Source of the DNA: Edwardsiella piscicida
GTDB lineage: Bacteria; Pseudomonadota; Gammaproteobacteria; Enterobacterales; Enterobacteriaceae
Direction: 5' to 3'
DNA: 41,460 nucleotides
Assembly: GCF_001896205.1 (NCBI RefSeq)
Contig: NZ_MPNU01000001.1
Coordinates: forward strand, 1,232,942 to 1,274,401
Shown here: one piece after another, positions 1 through 9,278 of the stretch
Position numbering within the stretch: position 1 is the first letter of the stretch
Layout of the letters: every line of letters starts with the position of its first letter
The notes under the pieces: generated by a model
Databases searched by the model: none
What the model was told of the DNA's origin: nothing
Seen by the model: the letters and a program-made list of their open reading frames with translations, nothing else
Program-made: the position numbers and the translations under genes

Positions 1-775
1 AGACCTCCCAGAGCGGCGTCCCTTTGACCAGCCAGACGTTGGCAATGGTCGTTGAGATCATAATGATCGCCGGGATCAGGGGCACCAGAATCGAGATGCC
101 GAACGAAGGCAGGTTATCGCGATCGACCGGGACATCCGGCGTCAGAAACGCCGGCGTCGGGCGTTCAAGGTTACCGAGAAACCTGGGCAGGATCAGACCG
201 GCGCAGATGACGCTCGGAATGGTGACCAGAATACCGTAGATATAGACCATGCCCATATCCGCGCCGTAGGCGTTAACCAGAGCGACCGGCCCCGGCTGCG
301 GTGGAAACAGTGAGTGCGCCGTTGTGGCGGCGGCGACGGCTGGGATTGCCAGCTTCAGGAAGGGGATTTTGGCCTCGGCGGCGATGACGATCACCAGCGG
401 CGCCAGCATGATGAAGGCCACCTCATAGAACATCGCCAGGCCGAAGATCAGGCCAATGATGATCACGGAGAGCTGAACATAGCGCAGCCCCAGACGCGCC
501 AGCAGCGTATGGGCTATCTGATGCGCCGCGCCGGAGTCGACCATCAGTTTGCCGATCACGGCGCCAAACACCACGATGATAGCCAGCTCACCCAGGGTAC
601 TGCCGAAGCCGGACTTCATGGTATGCAGCAGCGCCATGAGATCCATTCCGGCGAGCATGCCGACGGAGAGCGCCGCCAGCAGCAGCGCCACCATCGAGTT
701 GATACGAAACTTGAGGTTCAGCACCAGCATCAGTCCGATGCCGAATACGACCCAGAGTATATTGAGAATATGCAT
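1..775 (-). CDS. gntP: GntP gluconate/fructuronate permease, N-terminal part (cut by window edge)
   Basis: Inner-membrane sugar-acid:H+ symporter of the GntP family; E. coli GntP takes up gluconate and fructuronate. The frame opens at an ATG (775-773 on the minus strand) with [19 protein letters not shown] and stays open to the window edge, giving about 258 of the roughly 447 residues usual for the family. The visible part is a run of hydrophobic helices including the family-typical stretches [15 protein letters not shown] and [20 protein letters not shown], almost identical to E. coli GntP as I remember it. It is divergent from uxuR, and two UxuR-type operators lie just upstream, so repression by UxuR is likely. 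The uxuAB genes that flank gntP in E. coli are not in this window. The C-terminal half cannot be judged. Confidence 0.93.
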   Translation of the reverse strand, partial: MHILNILWVVFGIGLMLVLNLKFRINSMVALLLAALSVGMLAGMDLMALLHTMKSGFGSTLGELAIIVVFGAVIGKLMVDSGAAHQIAHTLLARLGLRYVQLSVIIIGLIFGLAMFYEVAFIMLAPLVIVIAAEAKIPFLKLAIPAVAAATTAHSLFPPQPGPVALVNAYGADMGMVYIYGILVTIPSVICAGLILPRFLGNLERPTPAFLTPDVPVDRDNLPSFGISILVPLIPAIIMISTTIANVWLVKGTPLWEV

Positions 776-789
776 AAAATCCCTGTCAT

Positions 790-801
790 TTGGTCAACCA
801 A
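790..801. promoter_or_regulatory. UxuR/FadR-type operator 1 upstream of gntP
   Basis: TTGGTCAACCAA, a 5-2-5 inverted repeat of the TTGGT-NN-ACCAA type bound by FCD-subfamily GntR regulators. It lies 15 bp upstream of the gntP start codon. uxuR is encoded next door, so UxuR is the obvious ligand-responsive repressor (inference). Confidence 0.75.
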
Positions 802-830
802 TTTAAATTCGGCCGACATGTTATATGTTT

Positions 831-842
831 TTGGTTGACCAA
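831..842. promoter_or_regulatory. UxuR/FadR-type operator 2 upstream of gntP
   Basis: TTGGTTGACCAA, the exact reverse complement of the operator at 790-801. The two centres are 41 bp apart, close to four helical turns. A possible gntP -10 element (TATAAC on the minus strand, 820-825) lies between them. Confidence 0.75.
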
Positions 843-1157
843 TAATGCGACGGTTATCACACCACTTTATTTATTATTTAAGTGACTAATAGCTTGCTAT
901 ATCTTTTGGCGATGCCGTGAGACGGTGATTTTTTCTTTTTTATTCAATCGATTGATTTTTACGGCGGGGGTTTCATTTGACGCGAGAGCCCCGCGATCGC
1001 CGTGAGATTTTTGCGGGGCGACGATGCGCGGAGGCGGGATGCGGGTGGCTGAACCGATGTTATTTGATCCGCTTCGTTTTTCCGTGCGCCGGTGGCCACG
1101 ACGTCGGCGGGCGGTGGTATAGTTCGGCGTTAAATCATTGGAGCTGGCGGGTGTTAT
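843..1157. other. gntP-uxuR intergenic region, no gene
   Basis: A 315-bp divergent intergenic stretch. AT-rich near 860-960, then GC-rich towards uxuR. I see no convincing coding frame, no further TTGGT-NN-ACCAA box and no clear terminator. It must carry the uxuR promoter, but I cannot place it with confidence. Confidence 0.6.
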
Positions 1158-1919
1158 ATGATGAAAGATCACAGGGTGCAACGGCGGCCCTATCAGGAGA
1201 TCGGGGCGATGATCCGCGATCTGATCGCCCAGACGCCCTATCGCCCCGGCGAGCGCCTGCCGCCGGAGCGAGATATTGCCGAGAGGCTGGGCGTCACGCG
1301 TACCGTGGTGCGCGAGGCGCTGATCATGTTAGAGATCAATGGACTGGTTGAGGTGCGGCGCGGCGCCGGGATCTTTGTGCTGGAAGCGCCGGCGCAGGCG
1401 GAGAGCGTCCTGTGTAATGACGCCGGCCCCTTTGAGCTGCTGCAGGCTCGTCAGCTGCTGGAGAGCAATATCGCCGAGTTTGCCGCGCTGCAGGCGACGC
1501 GTGAGGATATTATCAAGATGCGCCATGCGCTGCAGCTTGAGGAGCAAGAGCTGGCCTCGACCGCGCCCGATGGACCGGAGTGCGGCGACATGCAGTTTCA
1601 CCTGGCCATCGCCGAAGCGACCCATAACAGCATGTTGGTGGATCTGTTCCGCCAGTCGTGGCAGTGGCGGGAGCACAATCCGATGTGGATCCAGCTGCAT
1701 CGTCATCTGGCGGATACGCACTACCGTACGGCCTGGCTGGCCGACCACCGCCAGATCCTGGCCGCGCTGATCAAGAAGGATGCCCGGGCCGCCAAGCTGG
1801 CCATGTGGCAGCACCTGGAAAACGTGAAGCGGCGCCTGCTGGCCTTTTCTAACGTCGATGATATCGACTTTGACGGCTACCTGTTCGACTCTTGGCCGCT
1901 GGACAGACTGACTCCCTGA
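1158..1919 (+). CDS. uxuR: UxuR, GntR/FadR-family repressor of hexuronate genes
   Basis: DNA-binding regulator that in E. coli represses uxuAB, uidA and gntP and is released by fructuronate. The 253-aa protein has an N-terminal winged helix-turn-helix (about residues 10-80: PYQEIGAMIRDLIAQTPY, then ERLPPERDIAERLGVTRTVV) and a C-terminal FCD ligand domain. Segments such as CNDAGPFELLQARQLLESN, GDMQFHLAIAEATHNSM and the ending FDGYLFDSWPLD match E. coli UxuR almost word for word, which separates it from the paralogue ExuR. Two ATGs stand in tandem (1158 and 1161), 14 bp or more after a GGAG, so either may be used. It is divergent from gntP, its likely target. Confidence 0.95.
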   Translation: MMKDHRVQRRPYQEIGAMIRDLIAQTPYRPGERLPPERDIAERLGVTRTVVREALIMLEINGLVEVRRGAGIFVLEAPAQAESVLCNDAGPFELLQARQLLESNIAEFAALQATREDIIKMRHALQLEEQELASTAPDGPECGDMQFHLAIAEATHNSMLVDLFRQSWQWREHNPMWIQLHRHLADTHYRTAWLADHRQILAALIKKDARAAKLAMWQHLENVKRRLLAFSNVDDIDFDGYLFDSWPLDRLTP

Positions 1920-1928
1920 GGGGCGGGC

Positions 1929-2741
1929 TCAGGCCGTCAGCGCATGGGGCGCCAGCAGATCCGGCAGCCCCTGTTCGCCAAACAGGTGCAGCGCGCCCAC
2001 GGCCACCACATACGATCCCGGTGGCAGGGCGTTAAGACGCTGGCACCAGGCGCGGTTGCGCTGCGCCATCAGCACGTCGGCCAGCGCCGGGCAAAAGGTC
2101 ATCGGCAGCGGCGTCTGCAGAACCGCCGGGGGGGCCAGCCACCAGCCGATCAGCGTCTGCAGCAGGCGGGCATTGTTGTGCCAGTGCTCTAGGGTATCAT
2201 CCAGCAGATCACGCCCCTGATCGGGGAGCCGGTACAGCATGTCCAGCTGAGTCTGGGTGCCCTCCAGCTCCACGATTGGCCGCTGCGCCTCATGGGCGCA
2301 GTTCAGCAGCTGACAGTCGATGCCGAACTCGCTGCACAGCCCCAGCTGCTGCGCCTGCTGCGCCTGCAGCAGCAGTGCGCAGCGCCACAGGGGAAAGTCA
2401 TCCAGGCGCGCAACGGCCAGACCGGTTTCGCGACAGCGTTGACAGAGTGCGTCGTAGCGCGCGGCGTCCAGGCGCGCCGAGAGCGGCTGCGCCTGGGGCG
2501 GGCTGCTGATATCGCTATCGGGGCGGGTGATATCGGCCTCGACGATCAGCGCCTGCGCCCGGCGCACGCGCTGAAGCAGGGGCTCCGGCAGCGGCGACAT
2601 CGCGGCATTGCCCATGTGAATGCTGGCGACCAGATGCAGGCGGACGCCGCTGCGCAGGTGTACGTCAAGGGCCGGATAGGGGTAGCGTGGCGGCGGGAGC
2701 AGCCCGAGACGGGCGGCCAGGTGCCGTAGTCGGTTGAACAT
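1929..2741 (-). CDS. ybaP: YbaP, TraB/GumN-family protein
   Basis: Member of the TraB/GumN (PrgY-like) family, thought to be metalloprotease-like; the cellular role of YbaP is unknown. The 270-aa length matches E. coli YbaP (about 264). The family hallmarks are present: an early LHLVASIHMGNAAMSPLPEP segment (GxH-type motif near residues 38-50), ALIVEADI near 84, EFGIDCQLL near 138 and a C-terminal GSYVVAVGALHLFGEQGLP. No signal peptide or membrane segment is evident. The ATG at 2741 has a good GGAGG about 7 bp upstream. It lies downstream of copA on the same strand, as in E. coli, but a strong hairpin terminator separates the two, so it probably has its own promoter. Confidence 0.9.
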   Translation of the reverse strand: MFNRLRHLAARLGLLPPPRYPYPALDVHLRSGVRLHLVASIHMGNAAMSPLPEPLLQRVRRAQALIVEADITRPDSDISSPPQAQPLSARLDAARYDALCQRCRETGLAVARLDDFPLWRCALLLQAQQAQQLGLCSEFGIDCQLLNCAHEAQRPIVELEGTQTQLDMLYRLPDQGRDLLDDTLEHWHNNARLLQTLIGWWLAPPAVLQTPLPMTFCPALADVLMAQRNRAWCQRLNALPPGSYVVAVGALHLFGEQGLPDLLAPHALTA

Positions 2742-2830
2742 GATGCCTCCGGCAGGGCGCGCCGCCGCATTCAGGCAGCCGCCATTACAGTGTGCGGTAA
2801 TCTCTTCATGCTACCTGAGGACGAAAAAAA

Positions 2831-2849
2831 AGCACCGGTTTCCGGTGCT
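2831..2849 (-). terminator. Rho-independent terminator after copA
   Basis: AGCACCGG / TTT / CCGGTGCT: an 8-bp GC-rich stem with a 3-nt loop, flanked by A-runs on the left and T-runs on the right. On the minus strand it is followed by a run of eight T. It lies 20 bp past the copA stop. Confidence 0.92.
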
Positions 2850-2868
2850 TTTTGTCTTCAGAGGCCGC

Positions 2869-5610
2869 TTAGTCCTTCGGGGTAAAACGCAGCAGGCGGT
2901 TGGCGTTGCTGACCACCGTGATGGAGGAGAGCGCCATGGCCGCGCCGGCGACCACCGGGCTGAGCAGGGTGCCGGTCAGCGGGTAGAGTACCCCGGCGGC
3001 GATCGGGATACCCAGCGAGTTATAGACAAACGCGCCCAGCAGGTTCTGCTTCATGTTGCGCAGCGTGGCCCGCGACAGCGCCACCGCATCGGCTACGCCG
3101 CTCAGGCTATGGCGCATCAGGGTGATGGCCGCCGTCTCAATGGCGATATCGCTGCCGCCGCCCATGGCGATGCCGACATCGGCCTGCGCCAGGGCCGGGG
3201 CATCGTTAATACCGTCTCCGACCATGGCGACCTTATGCCCCGCCTGCTGTAGCGATCTGATGGCCTCCGCCTTACCTTCCGGCAGCACGCCGGCGATCAC
3301 CTGATCTATCCCCGCTTCCTGCGCGATCGCCTGGGCGGTGAGCGGGTTGTCTCCCGTCAGCATCACCAGCCGATAGCCCATACCGTGCAGGCGCTGCAGG
3401 GCGGCGACGCTGTCGCCGCGCAGCGGATCGCGAATCGACAGCAGCGCCGCGGCGCGACCGTCGACCGCCAGCAGCACCGGCGTGGCGCCCTGGCTGGCCT
3501 GCTGCGCCAGCAGCGCGTCCAGGGCGTGCGTATCAACCCCCTGCGCCGCCATCAGCGCCGCGTTGCCCAGCAGCAGGGTATGGCCCTCGGCTTCACCGCT
3601 GACCCCCAGCCCGCGCAGGGTGCGGAACTGAGTGACCGGCGGCAGCGCTTGCCCCTCGGCCCGGGCGCTAATGGCGCGCGCCAGCGGGTGGTTGGAGCCA
3701 CTTTCCAGCGCGGCGGCCCAGCGTAGGGCCTGCGCTTCATCGATCCCCTCCTGCGTATGGACGGCGATCACCTTGGGCATCCCTTCGGTCAGGGTGCCGG
3801 TTTTATCAAAGACCAGCGTATCCAGCTCGCTGGCGTGCTGCAGCGCATCGGCGTCGCGCACCAGCACCCCCAGCTCGGCGGCGCGGCCGACCCCGGAGAT
3901 GATGGACATCGGCGTCGCCAGCCCCAGCGCGCAGGGACAGGCGATGATCAGCACCGTCGTGGCGACCACCAGGGTATAGACCAGGTGCGGCTGCGGGCCG
4001 AAGAAGAACCAGATCAGCCCGCTGATGACGGCGATGGCGACCACCGTCGGCACAAAGACGGCGGAGATGCGATCCGCCAGCTGGCCGATGGCCGGCTTAC
4101 TGCTTTGGGCCTGGCGGACCAGCTTAATGATGCGCGCCAGCGTGGTCTGGCTGCCGATGGCGGCGGCGCGGAACAGCACGCTGCCATCGGTGACGACGGT
4201 GCCGGCGTGCACCCGATCGCCGGCGCCCTTTTGCTGTGCGATGGGCTCGCCGGTCAGCATGGCCTCATCCAGCCAGGCCTCGCCGGAGAGGATCTCGCCG
4301 TCGACGGGCACCCGATCGCCGGTGACCAGACGCAGGGTCATTCCCAGCTGCACCTCGGCTAACGGTACGCTCTTCTCGCCCTCTTCCGTCACCAGGCGAG
4401 CGGTTGGCGGCGTTAGATCCAGCAGGCGTTCCAGGGCGCTGGAGGAGCGTTGACGCGCCCGCGCCTCCATCGCGTGTCCCAGGTTGATCAGGCCGATGAT
4501 CATCGCGCTGGCCTCATAGTAGAGGTGGCGCGCCTCCGGCGGGAAAATCTGTGGCCACAGGTTGACGCTGATGGAGTACAGCCAGGCGGCGCCGGTGCCC
4601 AGCGCCACCAGCGTATCCATGGTGGCGCTGCCGTTGAGCAGGCTACGCCAGGCGTTGCGATAGAAGTGGCCGCCGGCGCCGATCATCACCGCCAGGGTGG
4701 CGATCCCGACGATAAGCCAGGGTATCTGGCTGTGCTCGGTCAAGGTCATCGAGCCGCCAAACAGCCCCCAGGCCATCAGCGGCAGACCGAGCCCCAGCGC
4801 CACGGCGGCCTGCCAGCGGAAGGCGCGCACGGCTTTCTGCGCGCTTTCATGCTGACGGGCGCGGCGCAGCGCCTCATCTTGGATTATCTCCGCGCCGTAG
4901 CCGGCGTTCTGCACGGCGCTGACCAGTGCCTGCGGATCGCCGTGGCCGCTGACCAGCGCGCTGCGTTCGGCCAGGTTGACCCGGGCATGCGCTACGCCGG
5001 GCACCGCCTGCAGGGCGTTTTGCACTTTCAGCACGCAGCTGGCGCAGCTCATGCCTTCGAGCAGCAGCTGTACACTGTCGTCATCGTCGGCGCGCGGTGC
5101 GGGGGCGACGGACGCGGTGGCTGCCGGAGTAGAGTCGAGAGCCGCTGCCTGGGTTTCCGGCATTGCAACATCAGTGCTGGGCAGCGGCTCAGATTTTGGG
5201 TGTGCGCCCTCCATGGCCTGCGCCTGGTAGCCGGCCTGCTGTACGGCGGCGATCAGCGCTGCGCTGTCAGCCTGGCCATAGATATCGGCCTGGGTGAGGG
5301 TCACCATGGCGGCGTCCACGCCGGGCACGGCCTCCAGCGCCTGGGTGACGCTGGCGATGCAGTGGCCACAGCTCAGGTCGCTGAGGCTCAGGCGGACATC
5401 GGCATTGCCGGCCGGCGCGGCCTGGTAACCCGCCTGCTCGACGCTCTGAATAATATCAGCGGCGCTGGCGCTGCCGATCACCCGGGCATAGCGCGGCGTA
5501 TTGACGATGGCCTGCTCGACGTCGGGACGGGCCTCCAGCGCATTTTTTACTTTTTTAGCGCAGTTCATGCAGGAAAGCCCCTGCAGGGCGAACAGCTGGG
5601 TCTGTGACAT
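2869..5610 (-). CDS. copA: CopA, Cu(I)-exporting P1B-type ATPase with three metal-binding domains
   Basis: Pumps Cu(I) from cytoplasm to periplasm using ATP. I start at the ATG at 5610 ([14 protein letters not shown]), which has GAGAGG upstream and matches the E. coli start; an in-frame ATG at 5682 would overlap the promoter. Length is 913 aa against 834 in E. coli. The extra length is explained by three heavy-metal-associated domains with CxxC pairs at residues 14/17 (CMNC), 81/84 (CGHC) and 189/192 (CASC), with an Ala/Pro-rich linker before the third. The core has the transmembrane CPC motif (about 558-560), the phosphorylation site DKTGT (Asp about 602), TGEP, and [20 protein letters not shown] near the C-terminus. 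It is divergent from cueR, under a CueR promoter. Confidence 0.97.
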   Translation of the reverse strand: MSQTQLFALQGLSCMNCAKKVKNALEARPDVEQAIVNTPRYARVIGSASAADIIQSVEQAGYQAAPAGNADVRLSLSDLSCGHCIASVTQALEAVPGVDAAMVTLTQADIYGQADSAALIAAVQQAGYQAQAMEGAHPKSEPLPSTDVAMPETQAAALDSTPAATASVAPAPRADDDDSVQLLLEGMSCASCVLKVQNALQAVPGVAHARVNLAERSALVSGHGDPQALVSAVQNAGYGAEIIQDEALRRARQHESAQKAVRAFRWQAAVALGLGLPLMAWGLFGGSMTLTEHSQIPWLIVGIATLAVMIGAGGHFYRNAWRSLLNGSATMDTLVALGTGAAWLYSISVNLWPQIFPPEARHLYYEASAMIIGLINLGHAMEARARQRSSSALERLLDLTPPTARLVTEEGEKSVPLAEVQLGMTLRLVTGDRVPVDGEILSGEAWLDEAMLTGEPIAQQKGAGDRVHAGTVVTDGSVLFRAAAIGSQTTLARIIKLVRQAQSSKPAIGQLADRISAVFVPTVVAIAVISGLIWFFFGPQPHLVYTLVVATTVLIIACPCALGLATPMSIISGVGRAAELGVLVRDADALQHASELDTLVFDKTGTLTEGMPKVIAVHTQEGIDEAQALRWAAALESGSNHPLARAISARAEGQALPPVTQFRTLRGLGVSGEAEGHTLLLGNAALMAAQGVDTHALDALLAQQASQGATPVLLAVDGRAAALLSIRDPLRGDSVAALQRLHGMGYRLVMLTGDNPLTAQAIAQEAGIDQVIAGVLPEGKAEAIRSLQQAGHKVAMVGDGINDAPALAQADVGIAMGGGSDIAIETAAITLMRHSLSGVADAVALSRATLRNMKQNLLGAFVYNSLGIPIAAGVLYPLTGTLLSPVVAGAAMALSSITVVSNANRLLRFTPKD

Positions 5611-5691
5611 GGTGAAACCTCTCTCGCAAATGGTTACGCCCAGGGTGCGGCGCGATAGCCTGCCGATTGGCGTCGTATTCAATTACGTTTA

Positions 5692-5722
5692 AGCTTAAAC
5701 CTTCCCGCAAGGTTAAGGTCAA
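5692..5722 (-). promoter_or_regulatory. CueR-activated copA promoter
   Basis: On the minus strand: -35 TTGACC (5722-5717), a 19-bp spacer, -10 TAAGCT (5697-5692). The spacer holds a dyad (5699-5713) with arms ACCTT/AAGGT around five bases. The over-long 19-bp spacer with a central dyad is the hallmark of MerR-family activated promoters, and the sequence closely resembles the E. coli copA promoter. Copper-bound CueR would realign the two elements. Confidence 0.93.
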
Positions 5723-5731
5723 GGGGGACGG

Positions 5732-6145
5732 GTGAATATTAGTGAAGTGGCGAAAAAAACCGGCCTGAGCAGCAAGGCCATTCGTTTTTATGAGGAAAAA
5801 GGGCTGGTGACGCCGCCGCTGCGCGGGGATAACGGCTACCGCCACTATGCGGCGACCCAGCTGGAGGAGCTGACGCTGCTGCGTCAGGCGCGCCAGGTCG
5901 GCTTTACGCTGGAGGAGTGCCGAGAGCTGGTGGCGCTGTTCCACGACGAGCATCGCCACAGCGCCGAGGTAAAACAGCGCACCCTGCAAAAGGTGGCGGA
6001 GATCGAGGCGCACATCCGCGATCTGCAGGCGATGCGTGACCGGCTGGCGGCGCTGGCGCAGGCCTGTCCCGGCGACGACAGCGCCGATTGCCCGATCATT
6101 AACGATCTGGCCGGCTGCTGTCGCGGGGCGGGGCACAGGGGATAA
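5732..6145 (+). CDS. cueR: CueR, Cu(I)-sensing MerR-family activator
   Basis: Cytoplasmic copper sensor that switches on copA and usually cueO. The 137-aa protein has the MerR N-terminal helix-turn-helix ([20 protein letters not shown]), the coiled dimer helix, and the copper-binding loop with Cys112 and Cys120 (CPGDDSADC). Ser77 is present as in monovalent-metal MerR sensors; divalent sensors have Cys there. A CC pair near residue 129 is typical of CueR. It starts at GTG (5732) with AAGGGGG upstream. It is divergent from copA and its last 47 bp overlap the end of the convergent ybbJ. Confidence 0.96.
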   Translation: MNISEVAKKTGLSSKAIRFYEEKGLVTPPLRGDNGYRHYAATQLEELTLLRQARQVGFTLEECRELVALFHDEHRHSAEVKQRTLQKVAEIEAHIRDLQAMRDRLAALAQACPGDDSADCPIINDLAGCCRGAGHRG

Positions 6146-6581
6146 CCTCCAGCGTGATGCCGCTGACGGCGCGCACCTGGACGCACTGTCCGGCGGGCAG
6201 ATCCTGAGTACTGGTGACGCGCCAGCTGCTGTCGCCGAGGCGCAGACGTCCATGGCCGTTGACCAGGGGCTGCTCCAGGATCGCCCGTTGGCCGATCAGC
6301 TGGCGGCCGCGCTGGTTGAGGGCGCTATCCGCGGCCTCTTCCGCGGCGCCGCGGCGCTGCCAGCGCCACCACAGCAGGGCGCTGATCACCGTCAGCAGGG
6401 CGAACAGGGTGAGCTGCGCCTCCCAGCCAAACGGCCACAGCCAGTGCAGCAGCCCGACCAGCAGGGCGGCGCAGCCGCTCCACAGGGCATAGCCCCCGGC
6501 GCCGAGCAGCTCGGCGGCCAGCAGCAGTCCCCCCAGCGTGAGCCACAGACCGTGAGGGTTCTGCAGCAGATAGGCCATCAT
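6099..6581 (-). CDS. ybbJ: YbbJ, NfeD-like membrane protein
   Basis: Small inner-membrane protein with a C-terminal NfeD/OB-fold domain; partners a stomatin-like SPFH protein (QmcA). The 160-aa product has hydrophobic segments at about residues 10-50 and 55-75, followed by a soluble domain ([20 protein letters not shown]) typical of NfeD proteins. It starts at tandem ATGs (6581, 6578) that overlap the qmcA stop as ATGA, so it is translationally coupled to qmcA. Its 3' end runs 47 bp into convergent cueR. The last residues (after about 150) are poorly conserved. Confidence 0.9.
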   Translation of the reverse strand: MMAYLLQNPHGLWLTLGGLLLAAELLGAGGYALWSGCAALLVGLLHWLWPFGWEAQLTLFALLTVISALLWWRWQRRGAAEEAADSALNQRGRQLIGQRAILEQPLVNGHGRLRLGDSSWRVTSTQDLPAGQCVQVRAVSGITLEVIPCAPPRDSSRPDR

Positions 6582-7495
6582 GGCTGGCGATCCTTGCGGC
6601 TGTCTGCACGCAGCAGCTCGCTGATCCCGCCGACGGCGCTCAGCAGGCTGCTGGCCTCCAGCGGCATCATGATCACCTTGCTGTTATTCGACTCCCCGAT
6701 ACGCTGCAGCGCTTCGGTATACCTCTGCGCGACAAAATAGTTGATGGCCTGCATATTACCGGCGGCAATGGCCTCCGACACCATGGCGGTGGCCTGGGCT
6801 TCCGCCTGGGCGGCGCGCTCGCGCGCCTCGGCCTGCAGGAAGGCGGACTGGCGCTCCCCCTCCGCCTTGAGGATCTGCGACTGTTTCTCCCCCTCCGCAC
6901 GCAGAATCGCGGCTTGACGCACCCCTTCGGCCTCCAGAATATCGGCGCGCTTGGTACGCTCGGCCTTCATCTGGGCGTTCATGGAGGCGATCAGCTCCGC
7001 CGGTGGGCGCACGTCGCGGATTTCAATACGGGTCACTTTGATCCCCCAGGGGTTGGTGGCCTCATCGACGATCTGCAGCAGGCGGCTGTTGATCAGATCG
7101 CGCTGGGAGAGCATCTCATCCAGTTCCATGGAGCCGAGCACGGTACGGATGTTGGTCATCGTCAGGTTGATGATCGCCAGATTGAGGTTGCTCACCTCAT
7201 AGGCGGCGCGCGCCGGATCGATCACCTGAATGAAGCAGACGGCGTCGATGGTGACGTTGGCGTTGTCTTTGGAGATCACCTCTTGGGACGGGATATCCAG
7301 GACCTGCTCCATCATGTTGATTTTACGGCCAATGCGATCCATGAACGGGATCACCAGATTCAGCCCCGGCATCAGGGTGCGGGTGTAGCGGCCAAAGCGT
7401 TCGACGGTCCACTGATAGCCCTGAGGGACGATCTTTATCGCCGACCAGACGATCACCAGGGCGACGATCACCAGTACCGGAAAGACAGTGAGCAT
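6578..7495 (-). CDS. qmcA: QmcA, SPFH/stomatin-like membrane protein
   Basis: Stomatin/prohibitin-type protein that forms large oligomers in the inner membrane and is linked to membrane quality control with FtsH/HtpX. The 305-aa product has an N-terminal membrane anchor (residues 1-20), the Band 7 domain ([20 protein letters not shown] to about residue 190, with [18 protein letters not shown]), and a long Ala/Glu-rich coiled coil with repeated [20 protein letters not shown] units. The C-terminal [18 protein letters not shown] is typical of the family. It is the first gene of the qmcA-ybbJ pair, in the same order as E. coli next to cueR/copA. Confidence 0.95.
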   Translation of the reverse strand: MLTVFPVLVIVALVIVWSAIKIVPQGYQWTVERFGRYTRTLMPGLNLVIPFMDRIGRKINMMEQVLDIPSQEVISKDNANVTIDAVCFIQVIDPARAAYEVSNLNLAIINLTMTNIRTVLGSMELDEMLSQRDLINSRLLQIVDEATNPWGIKVTRIEIRDVRPPAELIASMNAQMKAERTKRADILEAEGVRQAAILRAEGEKQSQILKAEGERQSAFLQAEARERAAQAEAQATAMVSEAIAAGNMQAINYFVAQRYTEALQRIGESNNSKVIMMPLEASSLLSAVGGISELLRADSRKDRQP

Positions 7496-7547
7496 GGGTT
7501 TCTCCTTGAGTTGGCGGGCTGAAGGCGCGGCGCGGGGGCCGCGCGGC

Positions 7548-8147
7548 TTAGTCCGGGAACGCCGTCAGTTCAAACACGCCCAGTTGGCCGTGACCGCGGA
7601 TATCCACGCTGTGGGTCTGCGGACAGGGCGTTTGCAGGATGGCGCTGTCATAGCGCGTCAGCTGCAGCGATGTCGCGGCACCGAGCGGCGTCAGCGACAG
7701 CTCGCCCTGGCGGCAAAACAGTAGGATCGTGCTGGCGTGGCAGCGCAGCGGGGGCATGGTGGGGCGAATATCTAGCCACTGCAGCCGCGCGCCGTAGTGG
7801 CGCGGGTCGTAAATCAGGTTGAGATCGCGCACCGGGCCATCGCTCAGATGGCCGCTGACCCGGCTATCGCCGGAGAAGCGCACGATGTCATTGCCGCGCA
7901 GCGGCGGCTGGGCTGAACCGTCAATGGTCAGCGTCAGCCCTGCCCCCTCGAGCAGCGAAAGGATCCGCTGATAGCCGCCATAGGCTGAGAAGGGGGCGTC
8001 GCGGGTGACGTCGGCCATCGAGAGCCGCCAGCGAAAGCGGGAGCCGCTGGCGTTGTCCTCCCGCATGATTTCACGCGTGGTGCCCTGACCGTTGTGCCAG
8101 GGCATGCTTTGGTAGTCGCTTAACCGGTGAATCTGCCACGGGGTCAT
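7548..8147 (-). CDS. HutD/Ves-family cupin protein
   Basis: Protein of the HutD/Ves family, a double-stranded beta-helix (cupin) fold. HutD is linked to histidine utilisation in pseudomonads, and Ves was reported as cold/stress related in E. coli; the biochemical role is not known. I choose the ATG at 8147 ([20 protein letters not shown]), with AGGA 9 bp upstream, giving 199 aa; an upstream ATG at 8204 gives an unlikely N-terminus. Family motifs: [42 protein letters not shown]. It resembles HutD more than E. coli Ves. No hut genes are nearby. Confidence 0.8.
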   Translation of the reverse strand: MTPWQIHRLSDYQSMPWHNGQGTTREIMREDNASGSRFRWRLSMADVTRDAPFSAYGGYQRILSLLEGAGLTLTIDGSAQPPLRGNDIVRFSGDSRVSGHLSDGPVRDLNLIYDPRHYGARLQWLDIRPTMPPLRCHASTILLFCRQGELSLTPLGAATSLQLTRYDSAILQTPCPQTHSVDIRGHGQLGVFELTAFPD

Positions 8148-8393
8148 CGCTGTCTGTCCTGTAAACGGGCCGCACGGCGGCATAATCTGTAGTCTGTGGG
8201 GCACCTTCGGCGCCCTTCCATTCCTATCTATAATGTATAGCTATTTTGTGGGTAATGGCACGCGACAGGTCAAATAGTTGTGTCCGATAGCTGCGTTTAT
8301 CGCGGCCGATGAGGGGGCGACGGTTTGGCGTGCGCGGGGAAATCTGCCACAATGGCCGACCGTCCGAGGCGTCCTCAAACAAGGCAGAACACG

Positions 8394-9065
8394 ATGCAGT
8401 ATCCGATCAATGAAATATTTCAGAGTTTACAGGGCGAAGGTTTTTATACCGGCGTTCCGGCGGTTTTTATCCGTCTGCAGGGGTGCCCGGTCGGCTGCAG
8501 CTGGTGCGATAGTCAGCACACCTGGCATCAGCGCCCGGAGTGCCAAGCCGATCTGGCGCAGATCGTTGAAAAGACGGCGGAGAGCGAGGCCTGGGCCAGC
8601 GCCGATGCGGCGGCGCTGGTTGCGCTGTTACGGCAGCGTGGCTATCAGGCGCGCCACGTGGTGATCACCGGCGGCGAGCCCTGTATGCACGATCTGCTGC
8701 CGCTGACCACGGCGCTGGAGCAGGGCGGCTATCGCTGCCAGATAGAGACCAGCGGAACCCATCCGGTACGCTGCAGTGCCCAAACCTGGGTGACCGTCTC
8801 CCCCAAGGTGGGGATGCGCGGGGGAATGACGGTGCTTACCGATGCGCTGCGCCGCGCCAACGAGATAAAACATCCGGTTGCGCGGGCGCGCGATATCGAG
8901 GCGCTGGATGCGCTGCTGGCGCGTTTGGACAGTGAGCTGCCGCCGGTGGTGGCGCTACAGCCGATCTCCTGTAAGGAAGAGGCGACTCGCCTGTGTATTG
9001 AAACGTGCCTGGCGCGCAACTGGCGCCTTTCCATGCAGACCCACAAATACCTGAATATCGTCTGA
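8394..9065 (+). CDS. queE: QueE, 7-carboxy-7-deazaguanine synthase
   Basis: Radical-SAM enzyme that turns 6-carboxytetrahydropterin into 7-carboxy-7-deazaguanine, the third step towards preQ0 and tRNA queuosine. The 223-aa product begins MQYPINEIFQSLQGEGFYTG exactly like E. coli QueE. The FeS-binding cysteines are in GCPVGCSWCDS (C-x3-C-x2-C, about residues 31-38), with VVITGGEPCMHDLLPLT, CQIETSGT and the ending NWRLSMQTHKYLNIV. I choose ATG 8394 (AAGG about 9 bp upstream) over the longer in-frame ATG at 8325, which adds residues absent from the family. queD, the preceding step of the same pathway, lies 1.6 kb away on the other strand. Confidence 0.96.
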   Translation: MQYPINEIFQSLQGEGFYTGVPAVFIRLQGCPVGCSWCDSQHTWHQRPECQADLAQIVEKTAESEAWASADAAALVALLRQRGYQARHVVITGGEPCMHDLLPLTTALEQGGYRCQIETSGTHPVRCSAQTWVTVSPKVGMRGGMTVLTDALRRANEIKHPVARARDIEALDALLARLDSELPPVVALQPISCKEEATRLCIETCLARNWRLSMQTHKYLNIV

Positions 9066-9069
9066 GTAG

Positions 9070-9098
9070 CGTGCCCCGCCGAGTCACGGCGGGGCACG
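9070..9098. terminator. Long hairpin between queE and a small convergent gene
   Basis: A 12-bp perfect stem (arms CGTGCCCCGCCG and its complement) around a 5-nt loop AGTCA. It lies 5 bp after the queE stop and 7 bp beyond the end of the small minus-strand gene. There is little T-run on either side, so termination strength is uncertain. Confidence 0.6.
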
Positions 9099-9104
9099 TT
9101 GGCA

Positions 9105-9278
9105 CTAGCGCCGAGCCGCGGGCGCCGAGCGCCGCGGCATGTGGAGACCGACCGGCTGGGTCGGCGACGTCGGTTGGCGCTCCGGCCTGAGATCCATCTC
9201 AATCATCCATAGCTGCTCATTGATCTCCTCCTTGCGGGCATCGATCTGACGATAGTCTGAGTGAGGGCTTTGCGTCAC
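9105..9278 (-). CDS. Small protein of unknown function (57 aa)
   Basis: Not recognised. A 57-residue frame begins at GTG (9278-9276) with a strong CAGGAG 8 bp upstream. It encodes a polar peptide (TQSPHSDYRQIDARKEEINE, then QLWMIEMDLRPE) with a Pro/Arg-rich tail. Residues about 9-32 look like one amphipathic helix. A longer frame to an ATG at 9437 exists, but its N-terminal part looks like non-coding sequence. There is no signal peptide or membrane segment. It sits between queE (convergent) and hcaT (divergent). The good ribosome-binding site is the main reason to believe it; function unknown. Confidence 0.5.
   Translation of the reverse strand: MTQSPHSDYRQIDARKEEINEQLWMIEMDLRPERQPTSPTQPVGLHMPRRSAPAARR

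Noticed and set aside
897-1181. 94-aa frame on the minus strand between gntP and uxuR
   Set aside because: Arg/Pro-rich, no ribosome-binding site, and it overlaps the uxuR start; reads as non-coding sequence.
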